A DNA stretch of 64,000 nucleotides, taken from contig JAFUKD010000021.1 of NCBI GenBank assembly GCA_017467905.1, positions 1 to 64,000 on the forward strand, given 5' to 3'. Of the stretch, positions 41,228-50,293 are shown in pieces (positions within the stretch are counted from its first letter, which is position 1; the number at the start of each line of letters is the position of its first letter). The translations under genes were made by a program, and so were the position numbers. The notes beneath the pieces are model-generated. The model made no database searches, was not told where the DNA came from, and saw only the letters and a program-made list of their open reading frames with translations. This DNA is from Phascolarctobacterium sp. GTDB lineage: Bacteria; Bacillota; Negativicutes; Acidaminococcales; Acidaminococcaceae.

Positions 41228-41833
41228 ATGAATTATAAAATTAGACCAGTGCAGTTAAGTGATGCGGGGCAGATTATTAAAGTATATGCTCCCTTTATAA
41301 CTGATACCTGTATCTCTTTTGAATACACTGTGCCAAATTTGGAAGAATTTACCCAACGGATAAAGGGAATCGCTGAGGAATATCCTTACATAGTTTTAGA
41401 AGCTGAGGGTGAAATTGTAGGATACGCCTATGCACACCGTTACTTGGAACGTGTTGCCTACAGTTGGGATGTGGAAGTAACGATTTATTTAGCACCGCAG
41501 GTGCAGGGCAGGGGGTTAGGCATACTTTTGTATGACGCCTTAGAAAAGCTGATGGCGCTGCAAAATATTAAGAACCTTTATTCCTGTATTACGGGTGATA
41601 ATGTGCATAGCATTGAGATGCACCGCGCCATTGGCTACGAATATATAGGAACTTTTCCAAAAGCAGGCTTTAAGCACGATAGATGGTTAGACGTTGTGTG
41701 GATGGCAAAGAGCATTGGGGAAAAGGAAGAGGCTCCGCTGCCTTTCGTTAAGTTTCCGGAGGTGGATGCTGTGGAAATACAAAAGGTTCTGCGAGAGATT
41801 AACGCAGTGCTTAGAAAAAGAATTAACGTATAA
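41228..41833 (+). CDS. GNAT acetyltransferase (phosphinothricin-acetyltransferase-like)
   Basis: 201-aa N-acetyltransferase. The first 165 residues form a GNAT fold of the Pat/MnaT type: IRPVQLSDAGQIIKVYAPFI, ISFEYTVPNLEEF, EVTIYLAPQVQGRGLGILLYDAL (acetyl-CoA loop QGRGLG) and RAIGYEYIGTFPKAGFKHDRW. Relatives acetylate methionine sulfone, sulfoximine or phosphinothricin. A 35-residue helical tail is extra. GGTGAGGGG precedes the ATG. It shares a bidirectional terminator with the convergent asparaginase gene. Confidence 0.88.
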   Translation: MNYKIRPVQLSDAGQIIKVYAPFITDTCISFEYTVPNLEEFTQRIKGIAEEYPYIVLEAEGEIVGYAYAHRYLERVAYSWDVEVTIYLAPQVQGRGLGILLYDALEKLMALQNIKNLYSCITGDNVHSIEMHRAIGYEYIGTFPKAGFKHDRWLDVVWMAKSIGEKEEAPLPFVKFPEVDAVEIQKVLREINAVLRKRINV

Positions 41834-41846
41834 AAAATAAAACAAA

Positions 41847-41873
41847 AAATACCTGCTTTATAAGCAGGTATTT
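41847..41873. terminator. Bidirectional terminator between GNAT and asparaginase genes
   Basis: AAATACCTGC-TTTATAA-GCAGGTATTT, T-rich on both sides. The last six or so codons and the stop of the asparaginase gene lie in it. Confidence 0.85.
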
Positions 41874-42808
41874 CTTTGTTTTCCAAGCTCTTTCATCAAT
41901 TTGGTAAGAGCTGCTTCGATTGTAAGTGTTCCAGCGGATTCAGCACCGAGCTTTTTAGCGAGAGTACCAATGGGGTAAACAGAAAGGTTCACTCCGTCGT
42001 AGATGCATTGGGTTGCACAAAGGACGCGCACGCCATTAGCAATGAGCTTTGCGACCATGGGGAGCCAGTTGTTTTCGTCATTGGGCACTCCGCCCGCGCC
42101 GAAGCTTTCTAAAATTACACCTTTGTACCCGCGGTCAAGGTAGTAGTTTAAAATGTCTGGCGGTAAACCTGGGGTAACCTTCACAACGGCAACCTTTTCT
42201 TCCAATTTCGTACCAACGCTAAAGGTTTCGCCGCTCGTTCCTGCACCTTCGTAAGAATTCCAGTTCAGCGTGTGCTTGTCAATGGTTGCCAAATGTTCAC
42301 GGTTAATACTGTAGAAGCCATCAAAGTTTTCACTACACATTTTTTTAGCGTGCAAGCCGTGAATGACAAATCTTCCGAAAACAAGAGCGACACCTTGCAA
42401 ATTGCTGGTGGCTGCCAAGAAAGCGTGGTACACATTGCCCTTGGCGTCGGTGCCTTCGGCTTCAATGGGGAGCTGTGCTCCTGTAAAGACAACAGGTTTT
42501 TTACAGCCTTTTACCATCCAGCTCAACGCAGCTGCGGAATACGCCATGGTGTCTGTGCCATGGGTAATGACGAAGCCGTCGTAATTATTGTAATCAAGGG
42601 CAAGCGCTTTAGCAATAATTTTCCAATGCGTGGGAGTAATGTTGCTGCTGTCTAAATTCAGAATTTGTTTATAATCTATTTGGCACAAGCCGTCAAGAGC
42701 AGGAACCATTTTTACTAAGGTCTTGCCGTCGAGAGCAGGAATAAGTCCATTTTCAGAGGGAACACAGGCAATGGTACCGCCTGTTCCTAGCATTAAAATT
42801 TTCTTCAT
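41858..42808 (-). CDS. Type I L-asparaginase
   Basis: 316-aa cytoplasmic-type asparaginase that hydrolyses asparagine to aspartate and ammonia. The two catalytic threonine motifs are LGTGGTIA (Thr12) and ITHGTDTMAY (Thr85, Asp86). There is no signal peptide, and the length matches AnsA-type enzymes. It is monocistronic. Notably its 3' coding end is part of a bidirectional intrinsic terminator, so the final residues (KQRNTCL) may reflect terminator sequence rather than protein constraint. Confidence 0.94.
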   Translation of the reverse strand: MKKILMLGTGGTIACVPSENGLIPALDGKTLVKMVPALDGLCQIDYKQILNLDSSNITPTHWKIIAKALALDYNNYDGFVITHGTDTMAYSAAALSWMVKGCKKPVVFTGAQLPIEAEGTDAKGNVYHAFLAATSNLQGVALVFGRFVIHGLHAKKMCSENFDGFYSINREHLATIDKHTLNWNSYEGAGTSGETFSVGTKLEEKVAVVKVTPGLPPDILNYYLDRGYKGVILESFGAGGVPNDENNWLPMVAKLIANGVRVLCATQCIYDGVNLSVYPIGTLAKKLGAESAGTLTIEAALTKLMKELGKQRNTCL

Positions 42809-42974
42809 GATTAGTTCTCCAAAATAAAGTCGTTGTAAAATTTATTATACCATTTTTTTCGAAAGGTTGTTAGGAAAACAAAAGAGGGACAAAAAAAGTC
42901 CGAGTATAGATTTACAAGTCCCTGCGATTTTACATAGATTTAATTAAAAAATGTCACAAATTTGACGTTTTTTC

Positions 42975-43004
42975 TTGACAAGGCTTTGATGTCCCCCTTA
43001 CAAT
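42975..43004 (+). promoter_or_regulatory. Promoter of the Ugp-like ABC operon
   Basis: Consensus TTGACA (42975-42980), 18 bp, TACAAT (42999-43004), about 57 bases before the ATG. Confidence 0.75.
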
Positions 43005-43060
43005 GGAGATAGTTAGTTTAGAATTTTAAATACTTTCTTGATTCTAAGGAGGAGTAAAAC

Positions 43061-44356
43061 ATGAAATTGAAAAAAGTTTTAGCTGCTGCTATGATTTCCC
43101 TGTTTGCAACTGGTGCAATCGTAGGCTGCGGTGGCGGCGAAAAGAAACAAGCTGACGCTGGCAAAAAAGTACAAATCGAATATTGGCACGTAGCTGCTGA
43201 AAGCTTCGGCGGCGCTACCGTTAAAGAATTGGTTAAAGACTTTAACGCTAAAAACCCCGGCATTGAAGTTGTAGAAAAATACAACCCGGATATGTACAAA
43301 GGCTTGACCCAAAACCTGCAAGCTGCTATTGCTTCCGGTAAAAATCCGGACGTTGTTCAAATGGGTTACTCCTTCTTGAATTACGCTGCTGAAAACTTCC
43401 AATCCGTAAACCTGAATGACGCATTCGCTAAAGCTGGCGACCCGAAATTCTTGCAAGACAACTTCCTGCCCAACGTATTGGAATTGGCTCAAACCGAAGA
43501 CGGCAAACAAGTTGGCTTGCCCTATTCCATCTCCGTACCCGTTCTTTATTACAACCCGGAAATTTTCGCAGCTGCTGGCTTGACTGAAGCTCCGAAAACT
43601 TGGGCTGATGTTAAATCCTACGCTAAAATCATTAAAGATAAAACCGGCAACATGGGCTTCTTCATGCAAGAATATGCTGACAACTGGGCTCAACAAGCAA
43701 TCATCGAATCCAATGGTGGCGTAATGCTGAAAAAAGTTGACGGCAAAGTTCAAGCTGGCTTTGATACTCCGGAAGCTGCAGAAGCTTTCCAATTGATGGC
43801 TGATATGGTTAAAGAAGGCAGCGGCTTGCACGCTACCAACGAAGAAGGCTTCCAAGCTTACCTGTCTGGCAAACTTGGTATGGTTTGCACCACTATCGGT
43901 AAACGTGCTAACTTCGAAAAAACTGCTAAATTCCCTGTTAAGGTTGCGTCCTTCCCTGAATTCGAAGGCAAACCGGTTCGCGTTGCTGCAGGCGGTAACT
44001 TCTTGATGGTATTCTCCAAAGATGCTGCTAAAGAAAAAGCTGCTTGTGAATTCATTAAATACCTGCAATCCCCCGAAGCTCTCGTAAAATGGTCTACTGG
44101 CACCGGTTATTTGCCGCCTCGCAAAGGCATTGCTGAAGATCCCAAAGGCTTCAAGAAAATGGCTGAAGAAAACCAAAACATTCAAGTTGCATTGTCTTTG
44201 ATGCCGAAAGCTGTTAAATGGGCTTCCTTCCCCGGCGCTAATGGCTTACAAGCTGAACAAATGTTGATTGACGTTCGTGACGTTATCTTGAGCGGTGAGA
44301 AACCTGCTGCTGAAGCACTGAAAGAAACTGCTAAAAAAGTTAACGATTTGCTGTAA
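43061..44356 (+). CDS. Carbohydrate/glycerol-phosphate ABC binding lipoprotein
   Basis: 431-aa family-1 (UgpB-like) solute-binding lipoprotein. The lipobox AIVGC gives the lipidated cysteine at about 23. Motifs include VQIEYWHVAAESFGGATVKEL, NPDVVQMGYSFLNYA, WADVKSYAKIIKDKTG and a GGNFLMVFSKD strand. UgpB relatives bind glycerol-3-phosphate or its diesters, others sugars; I cannot choose. Codon bias is strong. A terminator-like hairpin after it should make it more abundant than the following permeases. Confidence 0.9.
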   Translation: MKLKKVLAAAMISLFATGAIVGCGGGEKKQADAGKKVQIEYWHVAAESFGGATVKELVKDFNAKNPGIEVVEKYNPDMYKGLTQNLQAAIASGKNPDVVQMGYSFLNYAAENFQSVNLNDAFAKAGDPKFLQDNFLPNVLELAQTEDGKQVGLPYSISVPVLYYNPEIFAAAGLTEAPKTWADVKSYAKIIKDKTGNMGFFMQEYADNWAQQAIIESNGGVMLKKVDGKVQAGFDTPEAAEAFQLMADMVKEGSGLHATNEEGFQAYLSGKLGMVCTTIGKRANFEKTAKFPVKVASFPEFEGKPVRVAAGGNFLMVFSKDAAKEKAACEFIKYLQSPEALVKWSTGTGYLPPRKGIAEDPKGFKKMAEENQNIQVALSLMPKAVKWASFPGANGLQAEQMLIDVRDVILSGEKPAAEALKETAKKVNDLL

Positions 44357-44366
44357 TGTGACGCTG

Positions 44367-44392
44367 AGGGCTGTCTCTTATGAGGCAGCCCT
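44367..44392 (+). terminator. Partial terminator inside the ABC operon
   Basis: AGGGCTG / CAGCCCT with a 12-base loop, followed by TCTATGTGTTTTT. Weak; probably an attenuator between binding protein and permeases. Confidence 0.55.
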
Positions 44393-44453
44393 TCTATGTG
44401 TTTTTACGGAAGGCTTAAAAAATGACTATTTTTGGCTTATTTAAGGAGTTTTT

Positions 44454-45332
44454 ATGAGTAGAAATGTCAAGGAAGCTTTAGTATATTTGGTTCCGTCCAT
44501 AGTATTGTTTTTAGTATTCTTCTATTGGCCGCTGATTCAAAACATCTATCTGAGCTTCTTTTCTTGGAATATGGTAAGCCCCACCATGAAATATGTGGGC
44601 TTCAAAAACTTTGCTGAGATCTTATCCAGCCCTGAGCTGATTAAGATTATGATTAACACTGTGTTCTATGTTGGCTTCATGTTGATTTTGATTTTTGTAC
44701 TGCCCTACTTCTATTCTTATATTTTGGGTCATCTCATCAAAAAATGGAGTAACTTCTACCGTAGTGCATTGTTCTTGCCGGCAACCTTGTCCTTGGCTGT
44801 AGCAAGTATCTTGTTCTTGTGGATTTACAATCCTTTGGCTGGTCCTATTAATATCATTCTCAGTATGTTTGATATTACTTCTCCCAGATGGTTTAAAGAA
44901 AACTATTTGGTAATTTTCGCAATCTGCTCCATCGTTGGTTGGAAGTTCTTTGGCTACAACCTTATTGTTATGTTGGCGGCAATGGTTGCTGTTCCCAAAG
45001 AAATGATTGAAGCTGCTAAATTGGAAAACGCTTCCAACTGGGTAATCTTCAAAAAAATCATTTTGCCGATGACCTCTTCCACTGCTATATACGTATTTAC
45101 TATTACTGTAGTATTCAGTTTGCAACATATTTTGGTGCCTGTAAACATGCTCACCTACGGTGGCCCTGACCAAGGTTCTTCTAACTTGGTTTACATCGTT
45201 TACCAATATGCATTTACCTTCTTCCAAACCGGTAAAGCTGCTGCTTACGCTGTAATCACTATGTTCGTTTATATGGCATTCCTTTATGTGAAGAATAAAT
45301 ATCTGGAGAAGAAAGTATATTATGAAAACTGA
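44454..45332 (+). CDS. Sugar-type ABC transporter permease (UgpA/MalF-like)
   Basis: 292-aa permease with six helices. The EAA motif is AAKLENASNWVIFKKIILPM; the typical N-terminus is LVYLVPSIVLFLVFFYWPLIQNI and ends near TYGGPDQGSSNLVYIVYQYAF. AAGGAG precedes the ATG. It overlaps the next permease by 11 bases, a sign of tight coupling. With the partner permease it forms the membrane channel of the importer. Confidence 0.93.
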   Translation: MSRNVKEALVYLVPSIVLFLVFFYWPLIQNIYLSFFSWNMVSPTMKYVGFKNFAEILSSPELIKIMINTVFYVGFMLILIFVLPYFYSYILGHLIKKWSNFYRSALFLPATLSLAVASILFLWIYNPLAGPINIILSMFDITSPRWFKENYLVIFAICSIVGWKFFGYNLIVMLAAMVAVPKEMIEAAKLENASNWVIFKKIILPMTSSTAIYVFTITVVFSLQHILVPVNMLTYGGPDQGSSNLVYIVYQYAFTFFQTGKAAAYAVITMFVYMAFLYVKNKYLEKKVYYEN

Positions 45333-46149
45333 GACAAGAAACGAATTAATTTGGCATGGTTTCCTGGTTGTAGCTATCTTCTTAACTTTGTGGCCCATCG
45401 TGTTCATGATTTCCACTTCCTTCAAAGACTTGAGCCAAGTATTTGAATCTACCTTGAACCCGTTGCCCTGGCCTATCACTTTTGATAACTATACTACCGT
45501 ATTAGGAAACTTCCCCTTATTTACTTATATCTGGAACACTTTCCTGATTGCAGCAATTGTTACTGTTTCTAAAACTTTGACTAGTGTTTTGTCTGCATTT
45601 GCTTTTGTATATTATGATTTCAAATATAAAGAAAGCCTTTTCAACGGTATGTTGTTGACCTTCTTTATTCCTATCACCGTATTGGTTATGCCCAACTATT
45701 TGATGATGTCCAAACTTGGCCTTTTGAACACTCCTTGGGGTGTTGTATTGCCTTGCTTGGTAGACGGTATGGGCGTGTTCCTGATGCGTCAAACCATGCG
45801 TTGCGTACCTAAAGCGCTTCTCGAAGCTGCTATTTTGGACGGTGCTAAACCTCGCCAAGTTTTGACCAAAGTTATTATGCCTTTGATCAAACCTGCATTG
45901 TTGGCTAACTCCATCCTGTTCTTTATTAACTCTTGGAACGAATATTTCTGGCCCTTGCTGATTTTGCAAGATAAAGATTCCTACACTTTGCCCTTGGCGT
46001 TGCAAATGTTTATCAGTGCCGAAGGTGGCAGTGAATGGGGTATTGCAATGGCAGTAGCAACTTTGACAAGTTTGCCGCCGTTGATTTTGTATGGCTTCTG
46101 CCAAAAATTCATTATCAATACATTTATGAGCTCGGGGGTTAAAGGCTAA
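45322..46149 (+). CDS. Sugar-type ABC transporter permease (UgpE/MalG-like)
   Basis: 275-aa permease with six helices. The EAA loop is LLEAAILDGAKPRQVLTKVIMPL, and MISTSFKDLSQVF near the N-terminus is typical of MalG-type subunits. The final FINTFMSSGVKG matches the conserved GxxxGAVKG-like end of the family. It overlaps the previous gene by 11 bases and the ATPase gene by one base (TAATG). Confidence 0.93.
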   Translation: MKTETRNELIWHGFLVVAIFLTLWPIVFMISTSFKDLSQVFESTLNPLPWPITFDNYTTVLGNFPLFTYIWNTFLIAAIVTVSKTLTSVLSAFAFVYYDFKYKESLFNGMLLTFFIPITVLVMPNYLMMSKLGLLNTPWGVVLPCLVDGMGVFLMRQTMRCVPKALLEAAILDGAKPRQVLTKVIMPLIKPALLANSILFFINSWNEYFWPLLILQDKDSYTLPLALQMFISAEGGSEWGIAMAVATLTSLPPLILYGFCQKFIINTFMSSGVKG

Positions 46150-47228
46150 TGGAACATAGTATTGTATTTTCTCACGTAGATAAAGCATACGGTAAAACCG
46201 TTGTTATTAAAGACTTAAACTTAGAAATTCGTAGAGGCGAACGCTTAATTCTTTTGGGACCTTCTGGTTGCGGTAAAACTACTACCCTGCGCATGATGGC
46301 AGGCTTTGAAGATATCTCCGCTGGCGAACTTTACATGGATGGTAAAGTTGTAAATGATGTTCCTCCCGGAGAACGTAATATTGCAATGGTATTCCAAAGC
46401 TATGCATTGTTCCCCCACTTGAGCGTATGGGACAACATCACCTTTGGTTTGGTATTGCAAAAACTTCCTAAAGAAGAAATCGAAAAACGTACTTACCAAG
46501 CATTGGACATCCTCCACTTGCGTGGGCAAGAACATAAAAAGACACACGAGCTTTCCGGTGGTCAAAAACAACGCGTTGCTCTGTGTCGTGCGCTTGTTAA
46601 ACAATCTCCGTTCTTCTTCTTGGACGAACCTCTTTCCAACCTTGACGCTCAATTGCGCCAAAAAGCTCGTACTGAATTGGTTAAGATTCACGAAATGTTC
46701 CGTCCCACTATGATTTATGTAACCCATGACCAAATCGAAGCAATGACTGTTGCTGACCGTATCGCGGTTATGAATAAAGGTAAGGTTCAACAAATTGATA
46801 CTCCGGATACCATTTATCATCATCCGGCAAACGTGTTCGTTGCTACCTTTATCGGTTCCCCTGCAATGAACGTAGTTAAAGCTCGCATTGAAGGTACCAA
46901 AATTGTAATCGGTGAATGTGCTGTTGAAATCCCTGCTGAATGGCTTAAAATCGTTGGCACTCGCAAAGAAGTTATCTTCGGTTTGCGTCCTGAAGCAGCT
47001 AAACCTAACTTTGACAATGCCATGGTTAAAGGTACCGTTGACTTCTTGGAAAATACCGGTAACCTTAAAACTGCTAGCTTGACTTTGTCTGATGGTCAAA
47101 ACTTCTTTATCCAAGATAGCAACCAAAACATTGACCTGCGTAATGTTAGCGGCTTTGACTTTGATTGGAATAATGTAAACTTGTTTGACGTGGAAACCGA
47201 AATGAATATCGGTTACGTGAAGGAGTAA
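46149..47228 (+). CDS. ABC transporter ATPase (UgpC/MsmX-like)
   Basis: 359-aa ATPase of the carbohydrate uptake class. Walker A GPSGCGKTT, Q-loop VFQSYALFPH, signature LSGGQKQR, Walker B FFLDEPLSNLD and H-loop YVTHDQ; residues about 240-359 form the C-terminal TOBE/OB regulatory domain, with FGLRPEAAKP. Its presence in the operon gives this importer a dedicated ATPase. The N-terminus is typical, and the start overlaps the permease stop. Confidence 0.94.
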   Translation: MEHSIVFSHVDKAYGKTVVIKDLNLEIRRGERLILLGPSGCGKTTTLRMMAGFEDISAGELYMDGKVVNDVPPGERNIAMVFQSYALFPHLSVWDNITFGLVLQKLPKEEIEKRTYQALDILHLRGQEHKKTHELSGGQKQRVALCRALVKQSPFFFLDEPLSNLDAQLRQKARTELVKIHEMFRPTMIYVTHDQIEAMTVADRIAVMNKGKVQQIDTPDTIYHHPANVFVATFIGSPAMNVVKARIEGTKIVIGECAVEIPAEWLKIVGTRKEVIFGLRPEAAKPNFDNAMVKGTVDFLENTGNLKTASLTLSDGQNFFIQDSNQNIDLRNVSGFDFDWNNVNLFDVETEMNIGYVKE

Positions 47229-47231
47229 GAA

Positions 47232-47987
47232 ATGAAAATTGCAGTAAGTGATTTGCTTTTCCCCGGTTTCAGAAAGTTTGGCATCCGTCCGCTGAACACT
47301 GAATACGGAATTGAATTTTTTTATGAATTTGGTTGGGACTATTATTGGGATGAAGAGGTTGCTGCTTGGGGCGACCGCGAATTTAGTATTCATGGTCCTT
47401 GTGTAGCAGTTGATTTGGCAGATAAGGACAATTTGAACTACCTGTCCGCTTTTGAAGCAACCTTCAAATATGCGCAAAAGATTGGTGCAAAATTCGTAGT
47501 AGTACATACTAATGAATGCTTGCCGGAAGATATCAAGGCTGGTCAAGAGCTGGTAATCTCTCGCTTGGCAGAGCTGCTGGAAATGGCAAAGGGTTATGGC
47601 GTGAACCTGGTTATTGAAAACGTAGGCTTGCGCTCCAAAGGCAATGTACTCTTTAATTTGGAAGAATACTATGCGCTCTTTGAACGCTTCCCTCAAGCTT
47701 TATCCTTAATTGATACCGGTCATGCTCATGTAAATGGTTGGGATATTCCTGCTGTTGTAGAAAAATTAGGTAACAAATTATTTGCCTTCCACATTCATGA
47801 CAACGATGGCAATGGCGACGACCACTTGCCCGTATGGCAAGGTACTATTCCTTGGGACAAGCTGTTCCCCGCTATTAAGGAACATGCTTCCAACGCAATT
47901 CTTGTAATGGAATATTGCTGCGGCTTTGAAAACACTGCAGAGCTGGAAGCTCACCTTACTGAACTGAAAGCTAAATACGAGCTGTAA
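47232..47987 (+). CDS. Sugar-phosphate isomerase/epimerase-like TIM barrel
   Basis: 251-aa protein of the xylose-isomerase-like/AP-endonuclease-2 TIM-barrel superfamily. Metal-binding positions are visible: SIHGP, VVVHTNE, VIENVG (Glu), LIDTGHAHV (Asp, His), FHIHDNDG and VMEYC (Glu). It begins three bases after the ATPase stop, so it is the last gene of the ABC operon and probably acts on the imported compound or its product. Candidate roles are epimerase, isomerase or phosphodiesterase; the sequence does not decide. Confidence 0.87.
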   Translation: MKIAVSDLLFPGFRKFGIRPLNTEYGIEFFYEFGWDYYWDEEVAAWGDREFSIHGPCVAVDLADKDNLNYLSAFEATFKYAQKIGAKFVVVHTNECLPEDIKAGQELVISRLAELLEMAKGYGVNLVIENVGLRSKGNVLFNLEEYYALFERFPQALSLIDTGHAHVNGWDIPAVVEKLGNKLFAFHIHDNDGNGDDHLPVWQGTIPWDKLFPAIKEHASNAILVMEYCCGFENTAELEAHLTELKAKYEL

Positions 47988-47995
47988 AATAAATT

Positions 47996-48039
47996 AATCC
48001 ACTTTGTTTTAGAACTACTCTAAAGCAAGGTGGATTTTT
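47996..48039 (+). terminator. Terminator of the Ugp-like operon
   Basis: AATCCACTTTGTTTTAG / CTAAAGCAAGGTGGATT with TTTTTAT, imperfect but long. Confidence 0.8.
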
Positions 48040-48116
48040 ATATTTGCTCTTGTTTGTCATTTGTAGTAATTTACTTTATAATTGAAGCAAGATATTTTAA
48101 TGGAGGATGGACCATT

Positions 48117-49502
48117 ATGAAAAGGCTTTTGGTAAAAATTTTATTGTCCTGCATTTTGTGCTCCTTGCAATTTTCCTGCTTCGCTGCAGAAAAATCTATA
48201 AAGGAACAGCTGCACGACACATATTATACATCCATATCTGCTGCTTCCTGCTTGGGAGTGTACCTGCCTGAGAATTCTACAGAGTTTAGCTTTATGCGTA
48301 GTCATGGCTGGGAGATTGCTCCTTATGCGTTTGAGGATGAAAGCGTGCGCACTAACTTTTCCATAGCGCGCAATGTTTGTGCTGATTGCGGTAAGGAACT
48401 GTATATGGTTACTTTCCGTGGTACTACTAGCAAGAAGGACTGGGGGATAAATCTCAAAACCTCTCACACTGCTTACGGTGGAAATACTTTGGAAGAGATG
48501 GAAGCTATTGCGAAGAAGGCTCCGGAGGAAAAGAAGCCAGCCGTACATGAGGGCTTCAATACTTATGTGGATTCTGTGCTGCGTTCTTCCGTAGTGAATG
48601 CCCAAAGTAAGTTCAAGGGTGTTTTTAAAAGAGTGTACGAAACGGATAACACCCATTTGATTTTGACGGGGCATAGCTTAGGCGGTGCAGCCGCAACTTT
48701 ATTAGGGGAAAGATTGATAAGCTTGGGGATGCCCAAGGACAAATTTACAGTTATTACTTTTGGTGCGCCTGCTGTTGGTAATGACGAGTTTGCTTTGGAA
48801 CACGGGGATAAAATCAATTTGCTACGCGTTACCAATACTTCTGACCCTATTCCGGGAAGTTTGCAAACTTTCTTTGGCGGCTATAAACAGTTTGGCGAGC
48901 ATGTAAAGTATCATATCTCTCCGAAGATTAGCAGTAATAATCATGACATAGCTATGTATTTGGATCATAGCGTTAGCGAATACTACAAAGCTTTTGATAA
49001 GGCAGCTGCTGCAGGCATTGCTCAACCCTTGCCGTATAACAGAACTACTTCCGGAAAACCATTGGTTGCTTTATGGCTGCACTCCGCTCCTGGCGTGGAA
49101 AAGCGTCCTTACGTTCCTGATATCAAGCGCCTAATTGCGGAAGAGTATATGGGTATACTTCCTTCCTATGTGGTTATGGACGATGCTCTGGATATTAACA
49201 GCTTCTATCGTCACGAGGATATTATGCGTTTAAGCAGAGAGGTTGGCGCAGAATACGTTTTGGTTTGCGGCATTGACGGCAATCAGGCTAAGGACAAGGA
49301 TTATTGGTATGTCGTTCTGAACCAAGGCTTATTTAAGGCAGATGGTTCTTTGTTAAGCATTGTTACCTTGGCAAAGAAGGTTTCTCCGGCAGCAGGCAAT
49401 ATCCAAGCTACAGGCGAAAACCTGTTGAACGCTAAGGCTGAGCTGGAAAGATACTTGCCCTTTGTAATTACAGAGCGTCAAAGACTTTTATGTAATTTTT
49501 AA
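48117..49502 (+). CDS. Exported class 3 lipase-family hydrolase
   Basis: 461-aa alpha/beta hydrolase. A signal peptide (LLVKILLSCILCSLQFSCFAA) precedes a Lipase_3 domain (about 60-290): LYMVTFRGTTSKKDW, VHEGFNTYVDSVL, the nucleophile elbow LTGHSLGGAAATLLGERL (Ser187), TFGAPAVGNDEFA, and the acid region NTSDPIPGSL; the His is probably in HVKYH. Residues 310-461 form a second, unrecognised domain. GGAGG precedes the ATG at 48117. Substrate is probably a lipid ester, either periplasmic or released through the outer membrane. It is followed 20 bases later by the glycosylase gene. Confidence 0.87.
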   Translation: MKRLLVKILLSCILCSLQFSCFAAEKSIKEQLHDTYYTSISAASCLGVYLPENSTEFSFMRSHGWEIAPYAFEDESVRTNFSIARNVCADCGKELYMVTFRGTTSKKDWGINLKTSHTAYGGNTLEEMEAIAKKAPEEKKPAVHEGFNTYVDSVLRSSVVNAQSKFKGVFKRVYETDNTHLILTGHSLGGAAATLLGERLISLGMPKDKFTVITFGAPAVGNDEFALEHGDKINLLRVTNTSDPIPGSLQTFFGGYKQFGEHVKYHISPKISSNNHDIAMYLDHSVSEYYKAFDKAAAAGIAQPLPYNRTTSGKPLVALWLHSAPGVEKRPYVPDIKRLIAEEYMGILPSYVVMDDALDINSFYRHEDIMRLSREVGAEYVLVCGIDGNQAKDKDYWYVVLNQGLFKADGSLLSIVTLAKKVSPAAGNIQATGENLLNAKAELERYLPFVITERQRLLCNF

Positions 49503-49522
49503 TTTGACAGGGGGAAGTGGCT

Positions 49523-50161
49523 GTGGATTTAAAAGATTTAGAAATAGAACTGAATAATTGTAACCAGTGCTCATTTCGTAAAGACTGCATCAGTCCGGTG
49601 GGCTGGTATGGCAATCCTGAAAGTCCCATTGTATTTGTGGGAGAGGGACCTGGCGGTGTGGAAGATGAATATGGCTGCCCTTTGATTGGACCTTCGGGAC
49701 AATTATTGGATAAAGCTCTGTGGGCGGCGAAGATGACCCGTGACAGAGTGCTGGCTACCAATGTTATCAAATGTCGTCCTAAAAATAATCGCACTCCCGA
49801 CGTGGCAGAGGCAGATTTTTGTGGACGTGCTTGGCTTGATAAGGAATTACAAATTATTCAGCCCAAGGTTATTGTTGCTTTAGGTGGTGTAGCACTACAT
49901 TATTTGGGAACTTCTGAAATGCGCATCACGCGTGATAGAGGGCAGTGGTTCCGAACACGTCAGGGGTTTGACTGTATAGCCACTTATCATCCTGCGTTTT
50001 TATTGCGCTTGTACGGCAAGCAGCTTGTTACTGCCAAATGGGATGTGTTCCATGATTTAGAGATGGCGCGTAATCGTGCGGCAGAGCTTGCTCCTGGTTA
50101 TCAGTTTATGTCTGAAGAAAAAGTGGATTTGTTTAAGCTTTTTCATAAACGCTCTATGTAA
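49523..50161 (+). CDS. Uracil-DNA glycosylase, Fe-S (family 4/5 type)
   Basis: 212-aa glycosylase that removes uracil from DNA. It carries the four [4Fe-4S] cysteines (Cys13, Cys16, and two at about 86 and 102), motif A VGEGPGGVEDEYGCPLIG, and motif B YHPAFLLR. The usual GEAPG is here GEGPG. The GTG at 49523 has good spacing from AGGGGGA; the GTG at 49517 does not. It lies close behind the lipase gene, which need not be functionally related. The C-terminal 20 residues are extra. Confidence 0.9.
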   Translation: MDLKDLEIELNNCNQCSFRKDCISPVGWYGNPESPIVFVGEGPGGVEDEYGCPLIGPSGQLLDKALWAAKMTRDRVLATNVIKCRPKNNRTPDVAEADFCGRAWLDKELQIIQPKVIVALGGVALHYLGTSEMRITRDRGQWFRTRQGFDCIATYHPAFLLRLYGKQLVTAKWDVFHDLEMARNRAAELAPGYQFMSEEKVDLFKLFHKRSM

Positions 50162-50193
50162 ACAATGCTATGCGTGAAATGATTGTGAAAGCA

Positions 50194-50222
50194 TTGTATT
50201 GTCTATGATTTAAGGTTATAAT
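50194..50222 (+). promoter_or_regulatory. Promoter of desulfoferrodoxin gene
   Basis: TTGTAT (50194-50199), 17 bp, TATAAT (50217-50222). A 70-base leader follows. Confidence 0.7.
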
Positions 50223-50293
50223 GGGGGCATAAAAGGTCAAGGTTTCTCTACAGAAACAAGCAAAATTTAACATAATTTAAGGAGTGAGAAATT

